From the NCBI RefSeq assembly GCF_030269925.1, contig NC_085135.1, positions 7,750,753-7,814,752 of the forward strand: 64,000 nt of DNA. Reading direction: 5' to 3'. This document shows positions 1 to 10,680 of the stretch, piece after piece (position 1 is the stretch's first letter; every line of letters begins with the position of its first letter). Below the pieces are notes generated by a model. The model did not search any database and was not told the DNA's origin. It was given only the letters and a program-made list of their open reading frames with translations. A program made the translations under genes and the position numbers. This DNA is from Bombyx mori (lineage: Eukaryota > Arthropoda > Insecta > Lepidoptera > Bombycidae).

Positions 1-663
1 AGTTGCAAATAGGTGAGATAAGATCGACCGTGCATTTCTATGATCAAGTTATTGAAAATCGATGCATATCGACTGGTTATCTCAAAAACGTGTGTATTAG
101 AAAAGTTCGGTGGCATCAGAAAGTGAGATCGAATTTAAGTGAGTCAGACTAGGAAACAGTTTTCCACAGCCAAAAACGAAACAACGTCGAAGCCGATAAT
201 AAACAAAATTGCGCATTAGAAAAAATGTGAAACTGTCTAAATTCTGATGATGGATAAAATTCCAAACATCAGTAAGCCTCGTAAATTCATGTTATTCATG
301 ATTGATGAATTAACGATAAGCGTACTTTCTTAGTTGTTCAGTCTTCAATCAAAAATATGAGAGACACATTTATGACTTGTAGACGTAGTCTAGAAGAATA
401 TTGGTTTGAAGTTCCCTAAATTGCACATCAAATTAGCAAACGCAACATTAAAGCTATTGCAAGAATTTGACTACACTGAATGACTTTATGAATTGACAAA
501 AAGAGGTAACAATGAAAGAAAATCAGCACAAAACGAAAATACGTTTTTTTTAATGCTTATTGTAAGAATGACAACGTATGTAAGTATCTACTACCCTGCA
601 CGCAGTAAAATAGTTTAATAACATGTTTATCAATTGATTTCCTTGTCTCTATGACCGCGAACT

Positions 664-669
664 AATAAA
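664..669 (+). promoter_or_regulatory. Poly(A) signal AATAAA inside satellite unit 1
   Basis: AATAAA in the context actaataaagtt, followed within about 40 nt by T/G-rich sequence. It recurs at the same place in every unit, so a plus-strand transcript could be cleaved once per repeat. Functional use is inferred. Confidence 0.4.
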
Positions 670-762
670 GTTTAGCAACAATACATCTTTGTATCAGCAT
701 AATTTGGTTTATACAATCGATCTAGTGATTTCGTGCGATCCGAGAATTATAAACGAAGTAGA

Positions 763-1524
763 AGTTGCAAATAGGTGAGATAAGATCGACCGTGTATTTC
801 TATGATCAAGTTATTGAAAATCGATGCATATCGACTGGTTATCTCAAAAACGTGTGTATTAGAAAAGTTCGGTGGCATCAGAAAGTGAGATCGAATTTAA
901 GTGAGTCAGACTAGGAAACAGTTTTCCACAGCCAAAAACGAAACAACGTCGAAGCCGATAATAAACAAAATTGCGCATTAGAAAAAATGTGAAACTGTCT
1001 AAATTCTGATGATGGATAAAATTCCAAACATCAGTAAGCCTCGTAAATTCATGTTATTCATGATTGATGAATTAACGATAAGCGTACTTTCTTAGTTGTT
1101 CAGTCTTCAATCAAAAATATGAGAGACACATTTATGACTTGTAGACGTAGTCTAGAAGAATATTGGTTTGAAGTTCCCTAAATTGCACATCAAATTAGCA
1201 AACGCAACATTAAAGCTATTGCAAGAATTTGACTACACTGAATGACTTTATGAATTGACAAAAAGAGGTAACAATGAAAGAAAATCAGCACAAAACGAAA
1301 ATACGTTTTTTTTAATGCTTATTGTAAGAATGACAACGTATGTAAGTATCTACTACCCTGCACGCAGTAAAATAGTTTAATAACATGTTTATCAATTGAT
1401 TTCCTTGTCTCTATGACCGCGAACTAATAAAGTTTAGCAACAATACATCTTTGTATCAGCATAATTTGGTTTATACAATCGATCTAGTGATTTCGTGCGA
1501 TCCGAGAATTATAAACGAAGTAGA
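763..1524. ncRNA. Candidate W-linked piRNA-precursor unit (Feminizer-like); one representative repeat
   Basis: In B. mori femaleness is set by Feminizer, a W-linked piRNA made from a tandemly repeated, non-coding precursor; the piRNA directs silencing of Masculinizer mRNA (established knowledge). What is seen here: a near-identical non-coding unit of about 0.76 kb, tandemly repeated, with an internal AATAAA followed by a T/G-rich stretch (around 1426-1470) that would suit a short polyadenylated transcript, in a window otherwise made of nested retrotransposons. I cannot compare it with the Fem sequence from memory, nor say which strand is transcribed. It could also be an unrelated satellite. 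The identity is an inference. Confidence 0.42.
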
Positions 1525-3048
1525 AGTTGCAAATAGGTGAGATAAGATCGACCGTGTATTTCTATGATCAAGTTATTGAAAATCGATGCATATCGACTGG
1601 TTATCTCAAAAACGTGTGTATTAGAAAAGTTCGGTGGCATCAGAAAGTGAGATCGAATTTAAGTGAGTCAGACTAGGAAACAGTTTTCCACAGCCAAAAA
1701 CGAAACAACGTCGAAGCCGATAATAAACAAAATTTCGCATTAGAAAAAATGTGAAACTGTCTAAATTCTGATGATGGATAAAATTCCAAACATCAGTAAG
1801 CCTCGTAAATTCATGTTATTCATGATTGATGAATTAACGATAAGCGTACTTTCTTAGTTGTTCAGTCTTCAATCAAAAATATGAGAGACACATTTATGAC
1901 TTGTAGACGTAGTCTAGAAGAATATTGGTTTGAAGTTCCCTAAATTGCACATCAAATTAGCAAACGCAACATTAAAGCTATTGCAAGAATTTGACTACAC
2001 TGAATGACTTTATGAATTGACAAAAAGAGGTAACAATGAAAGAAAATCAGCACAAAACGAAAATACGTTTTTTTTAATGCTTATTGTAAGAATGACAACG
2101 TATGTAAGTATCTACTACCCTGCACGCAGTAAAATAGTTTAATAACATGTTTATCAATTGATTTCCTTGTCTCTATGACCGCGAACTAATAAAGTTTAGC
2201 AACAATACATCTTTGTATCAGCATAATTTGGTTTATACAATCGATCTAGTGATTTCGTGCGATCCGAGAATTATAAACGAAGTAGAAGTTGCAAATAGGT
2301 GAGATAAGATCGACCGTGCATTTCTATGATCAAGTTATTGAAAATCGATGCATATCGACTGGTTATCTCAAAAACGTGTGTATTAGAAAAGTTCGGTGGC
2401 ATCAGAAAGTGAGATCGAATTTAAGTGAGTCAGACTAGGAAACAGTTTTCCACAGCCAAAAACGAAACAACGTCGAAGCCGATAATAAACAAAATTGCGC
2501 ATTAGAAAAAATGTGAAACTGTCTAAATTCTGATGATGGATAAAATTCCAAACATCAGTAAGCCTCGTAAATTCATGTTACCCATGATTGATGAATTAAC
2601 GATAAGCGTACTTTCTTAGTTGTTCAGTCTTCAATCAAAAATATGAGAGACACATTTATGACTTGTAGACGTAGTCTAGAAGAATATTGGTTTGAAGTTC
2701 CCTAAATTGCACATCAAATTAGGAAACGCAACATTAAAGCTATTGCAAGAATTTGACTACACTGAATGACTTTATGAATTGACAAAAAGAGGTAACAATG
2801 AAAGAAAATCAGCACAAAACGAAAATACGTTTTTTTTAATGCTTATTGTAAGAATGACAACGTATGTAAGTATCTACTACCCTGCACGCAGTAAAATAGT
2901 TTAATAACATGTTTATCAATTGATTTCCTTGTCTCTATGACCGCGAACTAATAAAGTTTAGCAACAATACATCTTTGTATCAGCATAATTTGGTTTATAC
3001 AATCGATCTAGTGATTTCGTGCGATCCGAGAATTATAAACGAAGTAGA

Positions 3049-3823
3049 AGTTGCAAATAGGTGAGATAAGATCGACCGTGCATTTCTATGATCAAGTTAT
3101 TGAAAATCGATGCATATCGACTGGTTATCTCAAAAACGTATGTATCAGGAAAGTTCTGTGGCATTTATCGCTTGGATCAGAAAGTGAGATCGAATTTAAG
3201 TGAGTCAGACTAGGAAACAGTTTTCCACAGCCAAAAACGAAACAACGTCGAAGCCGATAATAAACAAAATTGCGCATTAGAAAAAATGTGAAACTGTCTA
3301 AATTCTGATGATGGATAAAATTCCAAACATCAGTAAGCCTCGTAAATTCATGTTATTCGTGATTGATGAATTAACGATAAGCGTACTTTCTTAGTTGTTC
3401 AGTCTTCAATCAAAAATATGAGAGACACATTTATGACTTGTAGACGTAGTCTAGAAGAATATTGGTTTGAAGTTCCCTAAATTGCACATCAAATTAGCAA
3501 ACGCAACATTAAAGCTATTGCAAGAATTTGACTACACTGAATGACTTTATGAATTGACAAAAAGAGGTAACAATGAAAGAAAATCAGCACAAAACGAAAA
3601 TACGTTTTTTTTAATGCTTATTGTAAGAATGACAACGTATGTAAGTATCTACTACCCTGCACGCAGTAAAATAGTTTAATAACATGTTTACCAATTGATT
3701 TCCTTGTCTCTATGACCGCGAACTAATAAAGTTTAGCAACAATACATCTTTGTATCAGCATAATTTGGTTTATACAATCGATCTAGTGATTTCGTGCGAT
3801 CCGAGAATTATAAACGAAGTAGA
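3049..3823. repeat. Satellite unit 5, 13-bp-longer variant
   Basis: This unit is 775 bp. Around 3139-3180 it reads gtatgtatcaggaaagttc and then carries about 13 extra bases (catttatcgcttgg region) compared with the 762-bp units. The same allele recurs in unit 8, so it spread by unequal exchange or conversion. Confidence 0.9.
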
Positions 3824-5347
3824 AGTTGCAAATAGGTGAGATAAGATCGACCGTGCATTTCTATGATCAAGTTATTGAAAATCGATGCATATCGACTGGT
3901 TATCTCAAAAACGTGTGTATTAGAAAAGTTCGGTGGCATCAGAAAGTGAGATCGAATTTAAGTGAGTCAGACTAGGAAACAGTTTTCCACAGCCAAAAAC
4001 GAAACAACGTCGAAGCCGATAATAAACAAAAATGCGCATTACAAAAAATGTGAAACTGTCTAAATTCTAATGATGGATAAAATTCCAAACATCAGTAAGC
4101 CTCGTAAATTCATGTTACTCATGATTGATGAATTAACGATAAGCGTACTTTCTTAGTTGTTCAGTCTTCAATCAAAAATATGAGAGACACATTTATGACT
4201 TGTAGACGTAGTCTAGAAGAATATTGGTTTGAAGTTCCCTAAATTGCACATCAAATTAGGAAACGCAACATTAAAGCTATTGCAAGAATTTGACTACACT
4301 GAATGACTTTATGAATTGACAAAAAGAGGTAACAATGAAAGAAAATCAGCACAAAACGAAAATACGTTTTTTTTAATGCTTATTGTAAGAATGACAACGT
4401 ATGTAAGTATCTACTACCCTGCACGCAGTAAAATAGTTTAATAACATGTTTATCAATTGATTTCCTTGTCTCTATGACCGCGAACTAATAAAGTTTAGCA
4501 ACAATACATCTTTGTATCAGCATAATTTGGTTTATACAATCGATCTAGTGATTTCGTGCGATCCGAGAATTATAAACGAAGTAGAAGTTGCAAATAGGTG
4601 AGATAAGATCGACCGTGCATTTCTATGATCAAGTTATTGAAAATCGATGCATATCGACTGGTTATCTCAAAAACGTGTGTATTAGAAAAGTTCGGTGGCA
4701 TCAGAAAGTGAGATCGAATTTAAGTGAGTCAGACTAGGAAACAGTTTTCCACAGCCAAAAACGAAACAACGTCGAAGCCGATAATAAACAAAATTGCGTA
4801 TTAGAAAAAATGTGAAACTGTCTAAATTCTGATGATGGATAAAATTCCAAACATCAGTAAGCCTCGTAAATTCATGTTATTCGTGATTGATGAATTAACG
4901 ATAAGCGTACTTTCTTAGTTGTTCAGTCTTCAATCAAAAATATGAGAGACACATTTATGACTTGTAGACGTAGTCTAGAAGAATATTGGTTTGAAGTTCC
5001 CTAAATTGCACATCAAATTAGCAAACGCAACATTAAAGCTATTGCAAGAATTTGACTACACTGAATGACTTTATGAATTGACAAAAAGAGGTAACAATGA
5101 AAGAAAATCAGCACAAAACGAAAATACGTTTTTTTTAATGCTTATTGTAAGAATGACAACGTATGTAAGTATCTACTACCCTGCACGCAGTAAAATAGTT
5201 TAATAACATGTTTATCAATTGATTTCCTTGTCTCTATGACCGCGAACTAATAAAGTTTAGCAACAATACATCTTTGTATCAGCATAATTTGGTTTATACA
5301 ATCGATCTAGTGATTTCGTGCGATCCGAGAATTATAAACGAAGTAGA

Positions 5348-6122
5348 AGTTGCAAATAGGTGAGATAAGATCGACCGTGCATTTCTATGATCAAGTTATT
5401 GAAAATCGATGCATATCGACTGGTTATCTCAAAAACGTATGTATCAGGAAAGTTCTGTGGCATTTATCGCTTGGATCAGAAAGTGAGATCGAATTTAAGT
5501 GAGTCAGACTAGGAAACAGTTTTCCACAGCCAAAAACGAAACAACGTCGAAGCCGATAATAAACAAAATTGCGCATTAGAAAAAATGTGAAACTGTCTAA
5601 ATTCTGATGATGGATAAAATTCCAAACATCAGTAAGCCTCGTAAATTCATGTTATTCGTGATTGATGAATTAACGATAAGCGTACTTTCTTAGTTGTTCA
5701 GTCTTCAATCAAAAATATGAGAGACACATTTATGACTTGTAGACGTAGTCTAGAAGAATATTGGTTTGAAGTTCCCTAAATTGCACATCAAATTAGCAAA
5801 CGCAACATTAAAGCTATTGCAAGAATTTGACTACACTGAATGACTTTATGAATTGACAAAAAGAGGTAACAATGAAAGAAAATCAGCACAAAACGAAAAT
5901 ACGTTTTTTTTAATGCTTATTGTAAGAATGACAACGTATGTAAGTATCTACTACCCTGCACGCAGTAAAATAGTTTAATAACATGTTTATCAATTGATTT
6001 CCTTGTCTCTATGACCGCGAACTAATAAAGTTTAGCAACAATACATCTTTGTATCAGCATAATTTGGTTTATACAATCGATCTAGTGATTTCGTGCGATC
6101 CGAGAATTATAAACGAAGTAGA
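5348..6122. repeat. Satellite unit 8, 13-bp-longer variant
   Basis: Same 13-bp insertion and neighbouring substitutions (around 5439-5478) as unit 5, three units away. The two long units also share ttattcgtg where most units have ttattcatg. Confidence 0.9.
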
Positions 6123-6542
6123 AGTTGCAAATAGGTGAGATAAGATCGACCGTGCATTTCTATGATCAAGTTATTGAAAATCGATGCATATCGACTGGTT
6201 ATCTCAAAAACGTGTGTATTAGAAAAGTTCGGTGGCATCAGAAAGTGAGATCGAATTTAAGTGAGTCAGACTAGGAAACAGTTTTCCACAGCCAAAAACG
6301 AAACAACGTCGAAGCCGATAATAAACAAAATTGCGCATTAGAAAAAATGTGAAACTGTCTAAATTCTGATGATGGATAAAATTCCAAACTCAGTAAGCCT
6401 CGTAAATTCATGTTATTCATGATTGATGAATTAACGATAAGCGTACTTTCTTAGTTGTTCAGTCTTCAATCCAAAATATGAGAGACACATTCATGACTTG
6501 TAGACGTAGTCTAGAAGAATATTGGTTTGAAGTTCCCTAAAT

Positions 6543-6547
6543 TGCAC
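6543..6547. repeat. Target-site duplication tgcac of the BEL element (left copy)
   Basis: The partner is 13525-13529. Five bases is the usual BEL/Pao duplication length. Confidence 0.9.
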
Positions 6548-7099
6548 TGGGGTAGCAAGGGGGCCTGTAAATAGCCCTCCTGCGGCGGGAGCATATAAAG
6601 CGGGGTTGTAGAAAGGCGTGTAAATAGCCGTCCTAAGCGGTATGTGACAAATGTTTGTCACTTATAATTAGCGGAGCGGTAAAACTATATAGCGGTAAAC
6701 AAAAGCTAGTTATCAAACTAAAGATATAAATTAAATACACATAAGCGAGCGGGCGGGCGAATGATTACACGGAAGCAGCAATAAAATGGCAATACATTAA
6801 AAGAACTTGCACTCACCTGTAGACCTTGCCAGTGACTGTGGTGCGGGCTTCGGCGATGGAAGCACGCGGGCGGCGGGAGGGGGGCGAAGCTCACGTAGCT
6901 TTTCGTAAGCACAAGCACTACATGCACTACGGTACATGTGCCGCCATCTAGGCAGCTAGCGGTGAAGCGTTATCGATCGGGAGCTAACACCACGCTTTGG
7001 ATTAAATTACGCTCGCGGTAATTAGTAACTGACAAACTCCAAAGGTGGCGCCATCCCAATAATTCATTAGCATCCCATTACTAAATCCGCGCGTGACCA
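6548..7099 (-). repeat. BEL 3' LTR (552 bp)
   Basis: Matches 12973-13524 over its full length with about five substitutions. On the minus strand it begins TGGTCACGC and ends ACCCCA. It contains a 69-codon ORF (6718-6927, minus), also present in the other LTR, which I regard as chance. Confidence 0.95.
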
Positions 7100-7115
7100 T
7101 CCTGCCCGCCTTGAA
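7100..7115 (-). promoter_or_regulatory. Polypurine tract of the BEL element
   Basis: On the minus strand the bases just before the 3' LTR read aaggcgggcagga, directly abutting the LTR start TGGTCACG. This is the expected plus-strand priming site. Confidence 0.75.
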
Positions 7116-7278
7116 AGTTCGCAGGACTTTCAACAAATATATAAAGATACTAAGATAGGAAGCGTAAAGCTTAAATAGCGGGAAGTTATTTGAAAAGAAA
7201 CAAATTTTAATTAATAATAAGCCATCATGAATGTTTACGAGTAGAGTTGAAGCGGTTGATGACATGCGGTACTCTAAT

Positions 7279-10200
7279 TTATTCTAGCGGTAGCGGATAT
7301 AATTTTACAACTGGACGTTTAAGAAATCCAGATTTCGTTTTTACCAAAGCAACGCGTATAATGTTATCGACACCTGGATACACCTCTTGTATAACGCCAA
7401 GTGGCCAGCGGAGCGGTGGAATGTCATCTTGATGAATAAGAACTACTGTCCCAACCTTCACGTAGTTATCTGATGTACACCACTTCTGTCTGACTTGCAA
7501 CGTATGCAGGTACTCTAATCTCCATTTCCTCCAATAGGAATTAACCAAACCATCTAACAACGCTTTGCGATTAGTTAGACTCATCTGATTTGCGGACAAT
7601 TCAGACGCGGGTAAATACTGCAAAGGAGTGGACAACAAAAAATGTGCGGGTGTGAGAATTTCGGGGTTGGGATCTGCGGATAAAAGACATAAAGGTCTGG
7701 AATTCATAAGACATTCTATTTGATTCAACACAGTTAACATCTCTTCGTAAGTGAGAATTTGTGCGCCTATTACTCTATTTAAATGGGTTTTAACGGATTT
7801 AATGTTTGATTCCCATAAACCTCCAAAATGTGGAGCCCGAGGCGGGATCATCTTCCAAATGATTCGGTATTTAGTTAATTCATCATTCCATGCGGATATA
7901 AAATTATTTGAAACTAGAAGTTTGTACATTTCATCTAACTGAGCCTTTGCGCCAACAAAATTAGTGCCATTATCTGAATACATGAAAGAAACTGGACCTC
8001 GACGAGATATAAAACGTTTGAAAGCGGCAAGAAATGAGTCCGTTGACAAATCCGAGGCTAACTCAATATGTATAGCCTTTGTCGTTAAGCATACGAACAG
8101 GCAAATGTAAGCCTTTTGTGAATGATGACCACGTTTGCGTACAAGCGTTATCTTAAATGGGCCCGCGTAATCTACTCCCGTGTGACAGAAAGCTTTGGCC
8201 TCCATTACACGGCTTGACGGAAGGTCAGCCATCATGGGAGTTGGGTGTGAAGGTGATACTCGAAAACATGATTTACACATATGCACTCTTTTTCTTATAA
8301 CGTTTCTAGCGGACAATATCCAAAAGCGTTGACGAATAATGGACATCAAAAGGTCCGGACCAGTGTGCAAGTTTGTATTATGAAAATAATCAACAATAAT
8401 ATTTATTATGTGATCGTGTTTTGGCAATAAAGCGGGGTGTTGCGTTTCAAACGGTAAATCAGAGTTCGAAAGTCTACCCTGAATACGCAAAATTCCATCT
8501 TCGTCAATAAATGGACTAAGTTTACGAATATTTTTCGAAGGTAAATCTAATTTTCTAATGCTGGCAATATCATGACCAAAATATTTAGCTTGAAGAGCTC
8601 GAATAATAGCTTTCTCAGCAGTATTTAAATCGGATGCGGTTACAAACTTGTTTCGCGGTAATTTTCTTATAAATCGAAGTACATAAACAACACAGCGAAG
8701 AAGTTTTGACCATAACGAAATTCTCAACCCATGTTGATATATTGGGGAATCTTCGACAACAGTTAAAGCGGTAAGTGTTACAGATTTTTTCATTTCAGGT
8801 ATGTCACTTCCAGATTTACAAGGTACAAAAGGTTCAATAGGCCATTGTGAAATAGGATAGCAGGCCCAAGAAGGACCCTGCCACCAAAGCGAGTTATTAA
8901 TAATTTGTGACGGTAAAAGACCTCGTGACACACAATCGCTAGGATTTTCCTTACCATTAATATGAAAAAAGCGGTCAGGTGATAAATTCTCCTGAATTTG
9001 AGCGATGCGGTTTCCTACAAACATTGACCATCTATGCGGGGAAGATTTAATCCAAGAAAGAGCAATTGTAGAATCTGAGAAAGCGTATATAGCGGTGATA
9101 GGATGTAAAGAATTATAAGCGTTATAAATAAGTTTAACTAATTTTGACAAAACAAGAGCGGCACAAAGCTCAAGGCGAGCTAATGTAGTTATCTTAACCG
9201 GAGAAACCTTTGATTTTGAGCACAATAATCTTAAAGTAATATCTCCTGTGGGATCTGTAATGTGTAAATAAACAACGCAACCGTAAGCGTTCAAGCTTGC
9301 ATCACAAAATGCAACAATATTTACTTCACAGTCTTTGGAAACTCCAATATGGCGCGGTATTGCTATAGTTGAAAGTAATGGAAGCTCTTTCACAAGTGAA
9401 GAGTAGCGGTAAATAATTGTATCTGGAGGTGTATCATCCCAGTCTATTTTAGAATTCCAGAGTTCCTTAATAAGCAATTTAGCGAACAGTATAACTGGAG
9501 CAACAAAACCAAGCACGTCGAACAAGCGTGCGACTAAAGATAATATTGTTCTTTTAGTGCACTTTTCGTTAGTGTTTGAGCTCGTCATAAAAAATGAGTC
9601 ATTAGCGGGAAGCCATGCAAGGCCTAAAACTTTCATGGTATTATTAGCATCATCAGAGAAGCTTACAGAAGAGCGGTGCGTTTCTGGAAGGCTATTAAGA
9701 AAGGCAGTGGAGTTACTTGCCCATTTTGTTAAATTAAAACCTCCTGATTTAAAGAGTGAAATTAGTTGTTTCGATAGTTTGATAGCTGAAATATCTTCGT
9801 GTAGGGATGTGACGAGATCATCCATATATAATTGAGACTCAGCTACACTAGCGGCTTCTGGATAACGATAACATTCTTCTGATGCTAATTGACGTATAGT
9901 ACGCATTGCTAAATAAGGTGATGATTTTAAACCAAAGGGCAGACAGTTAAAAGCGAAAATGCGAAGTTTATCATTTTTAAAGTGGTACAATATTTTTAAA
10001 TATTTATGGTGGTCTGTGGTCACCCTAATGCGTAAGTACATTTGTTCCACATCAGCGCACAATGCCACAGGGAACAAACGAAAGCGGAGTAAAAGCAAAA
10101 ATAAGTCTGCCTGTAAATTTGGACCAGTATGCAAGACGTCATTAAGTGACAGTCCACTAGATGTTTTAGCACTAGCATCAAGAACTACACGTAGTTTAGT

Positions 10201-10680
10201 GGTAGTCTTGCTTGGGCGGATAACTGCATGGTGCGGTATATAATAACCGTTATCGGTTTCCTTAGCGGTGTCGTTAATTTCAGTTAAATAACCTTTACTA
10301 ATGTAATCCTGTATAACGATATCGTAATCTTCGCGGAGTGAGGGTAATTGAACAAACTTACGTTCGAGCGAAAGAAAACGGCGGTGAGCAACAGTATAAG
10401 ACTTGCCAAGGTCAGCGGGATTTCTACTAAATGGTAACTCAACCGTATATCGGCCATCATTATCGCGGGTAATTGTAGAAATATATTTGTTTTCACACTC
10501 GGCTTCCTCAGGGCTAAGATGACGCTCATGAAGAATCTCCTCTAATTCCCAAAATTTATGTAAAAATGACTCAAGGTCTTTATGCGTTATAGATGAGAAA
10601 GTTTTATTTAAAGTGAATGTAGAATGAATTTTAGTATTTTCGAAAGCGGGTGGATTATCACTATAAACTGTACTAGATAG
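7279..10680 (-). CDS. pol: BEL/Pao pol: reverse transcriptase, RNase H, integrase
   Basis: Open for 1133 codons directly after the TGA at 10681-10683 and in the same frame as gag-pro; there is no ATG near its beginning, so it would be made as part of a gag-pol product. In order: Pao-type RT (KLRVVLDAS, ADVEQMYLRI, catalytic box YMDDLV), RNase H-like region (FCDASLNAYG, FSDSTIALSW), integrase zinc region (H, H, then CKSCFRV), DDE core (GVDYAGPF, YSDNGTNF, GGLWESNIKS) and the C-terminal domain seen in BEL integrases (DUF5641-like). It makes element cDNA in particles and inserts it into the genome. No stop or frameshift was seen, so this part looks intact; only the gag TAG and the junction TGA would limit expression. 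Confidence 0.92.
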   Translation of the reverse strand, partial: LSSTVYSDNPPAFENTKIHSTFTLNKTFSSITHKDLESFLHKFWELEEILHERHLSPEEAECENKYISTITRDNDGRYTVELPFSRNPADLGKSYTVAHRRFLSLERKFVQLPSLREDYDIVIQDYISKGYLTEINDTAKETDNGYYIPHHAVIRPSKTTTKLRVVLDASAKTSSGLSLNDVLHTGPNLQADLFLLLLRFRLFPVALCADVEQMYLRIRVTTDHHKYLKILYHFKNDKLRIFAFNCLPFGLKSSPYLAMRTIRQLASEECYRYPEAASVAESQLYMDDLVTSLHEDISAIKLSKQLISLFKSGGFNLTKWASNSTAFLNSLPETHRSSVSFSDDANNTMKVLGLAWLPANDSFFMTSSNTNEKCTKRTILSLVARLFDVLGFVAPVILFAKLLIKELWNSKIDWDDTPPDTIIYRYSSLVKELPLLSTIAIPRHIGVSKDCEVNIVAFCDASLNAYGCVVYLHITDPTGDITLRLLCSKSKVSPVKITTLARLELCAALVLSKLVKLIYNAYNSLHPITAIYAFSDSTIALSWIKSSPHRWSMFVGNRIAQIQENLSPDRFFHINGKENPSDCVSRGLLPSQIINNSLWWQGPSWACYPISQWPIEPFVPCKSGSDIPEMKKSVTLTALTVVEDSPIYQHGLRISLWSKLLRCVVYVLRFIRKLPRNKFVTASDLNTAEKAIIRALQAKYFGHDIASIRKLDLPSKNIRKLSPFIDEDGILRIQGRLSNSDLPFETQHPALLPKHDHIINIIVDYFHNTNLHTGPDLLMSIIRQRFWILSARNVIRKRVHMCKSCFRVSPSHPTPMMADLPSSRVMEAKAFCHTGVDYAGPFKITLVRKRGHHSQKAYICLFVCLTTKAIHIELASDLSTDSFLAAFKRFISRRGPVSFMYSDNGTNFVGAKAQLDEMYKLLVSNNFISAWNDELTKYRIIWKMIPPRAPHFGGLWESNIKSVKTHLNRVIGAQILTYEEMLTVLNQIECLMNSRPLCLLSADPNPEILTPAHFLLSTPLQYLPASELSANQMSLTNRKALLDGLVNSYWRKWRLEYLHTLQVRQKWCTSDNYVKVGTVVLIHQDDIPPLRWPLGVIQEVYPGVDNIIRVALVKTKSGFLKRPVVKLYPLPLE

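Larger units (their letters stand above)
1..6547. repeat. 762-bp tandem satellite, left block (units 1-9)
   Basis: Head-to-tail array. Unit starts (motif agttgcaaataggtgag) fall at 1, 763, 1525, 2287, 3049, 3824, 4586, 5348 and 6123, giving seven spacings-equivalent units of 762 bp or 775 bp: all are 762 bp except units 5 and 8 (775 bp). The copies differ by only a few substitutions each. No unit contains a useful ORF on either strand. Each unit carries an AATAAA (664-669 in unit 1). Unit 9 is cut at 6547 by the BEL/Pao insertion and resumes at 13525. Large homogeneous satellites are unusual for the holocentric Bombyx autosomes, so the array itself is notable. Confidence 0.95.

Noticed and set aside
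1..6122. Three-unit higher-order repeat in the satellite
   Set aside because: The long variant is three units apart (units 5 and 8), but other variants (units 3, 4, 6, 7) do not follow a three-unit period and unit 2 lacks the variant.
1..6547. CRISPR array or bacterial repeat locus
   Set aside because: Units are 762 bp and near-identical throughout, with no repeat-spacer pattern, and the surroundings are insect retrotransposons.
6718..6927. 69-codon ORF on the minus strand, repeated identically at 13143-13352
   Set aside because: It lies wholly inside both BEL LTRs, has no recognisable domain, and is duplicated only because the LTRs are.
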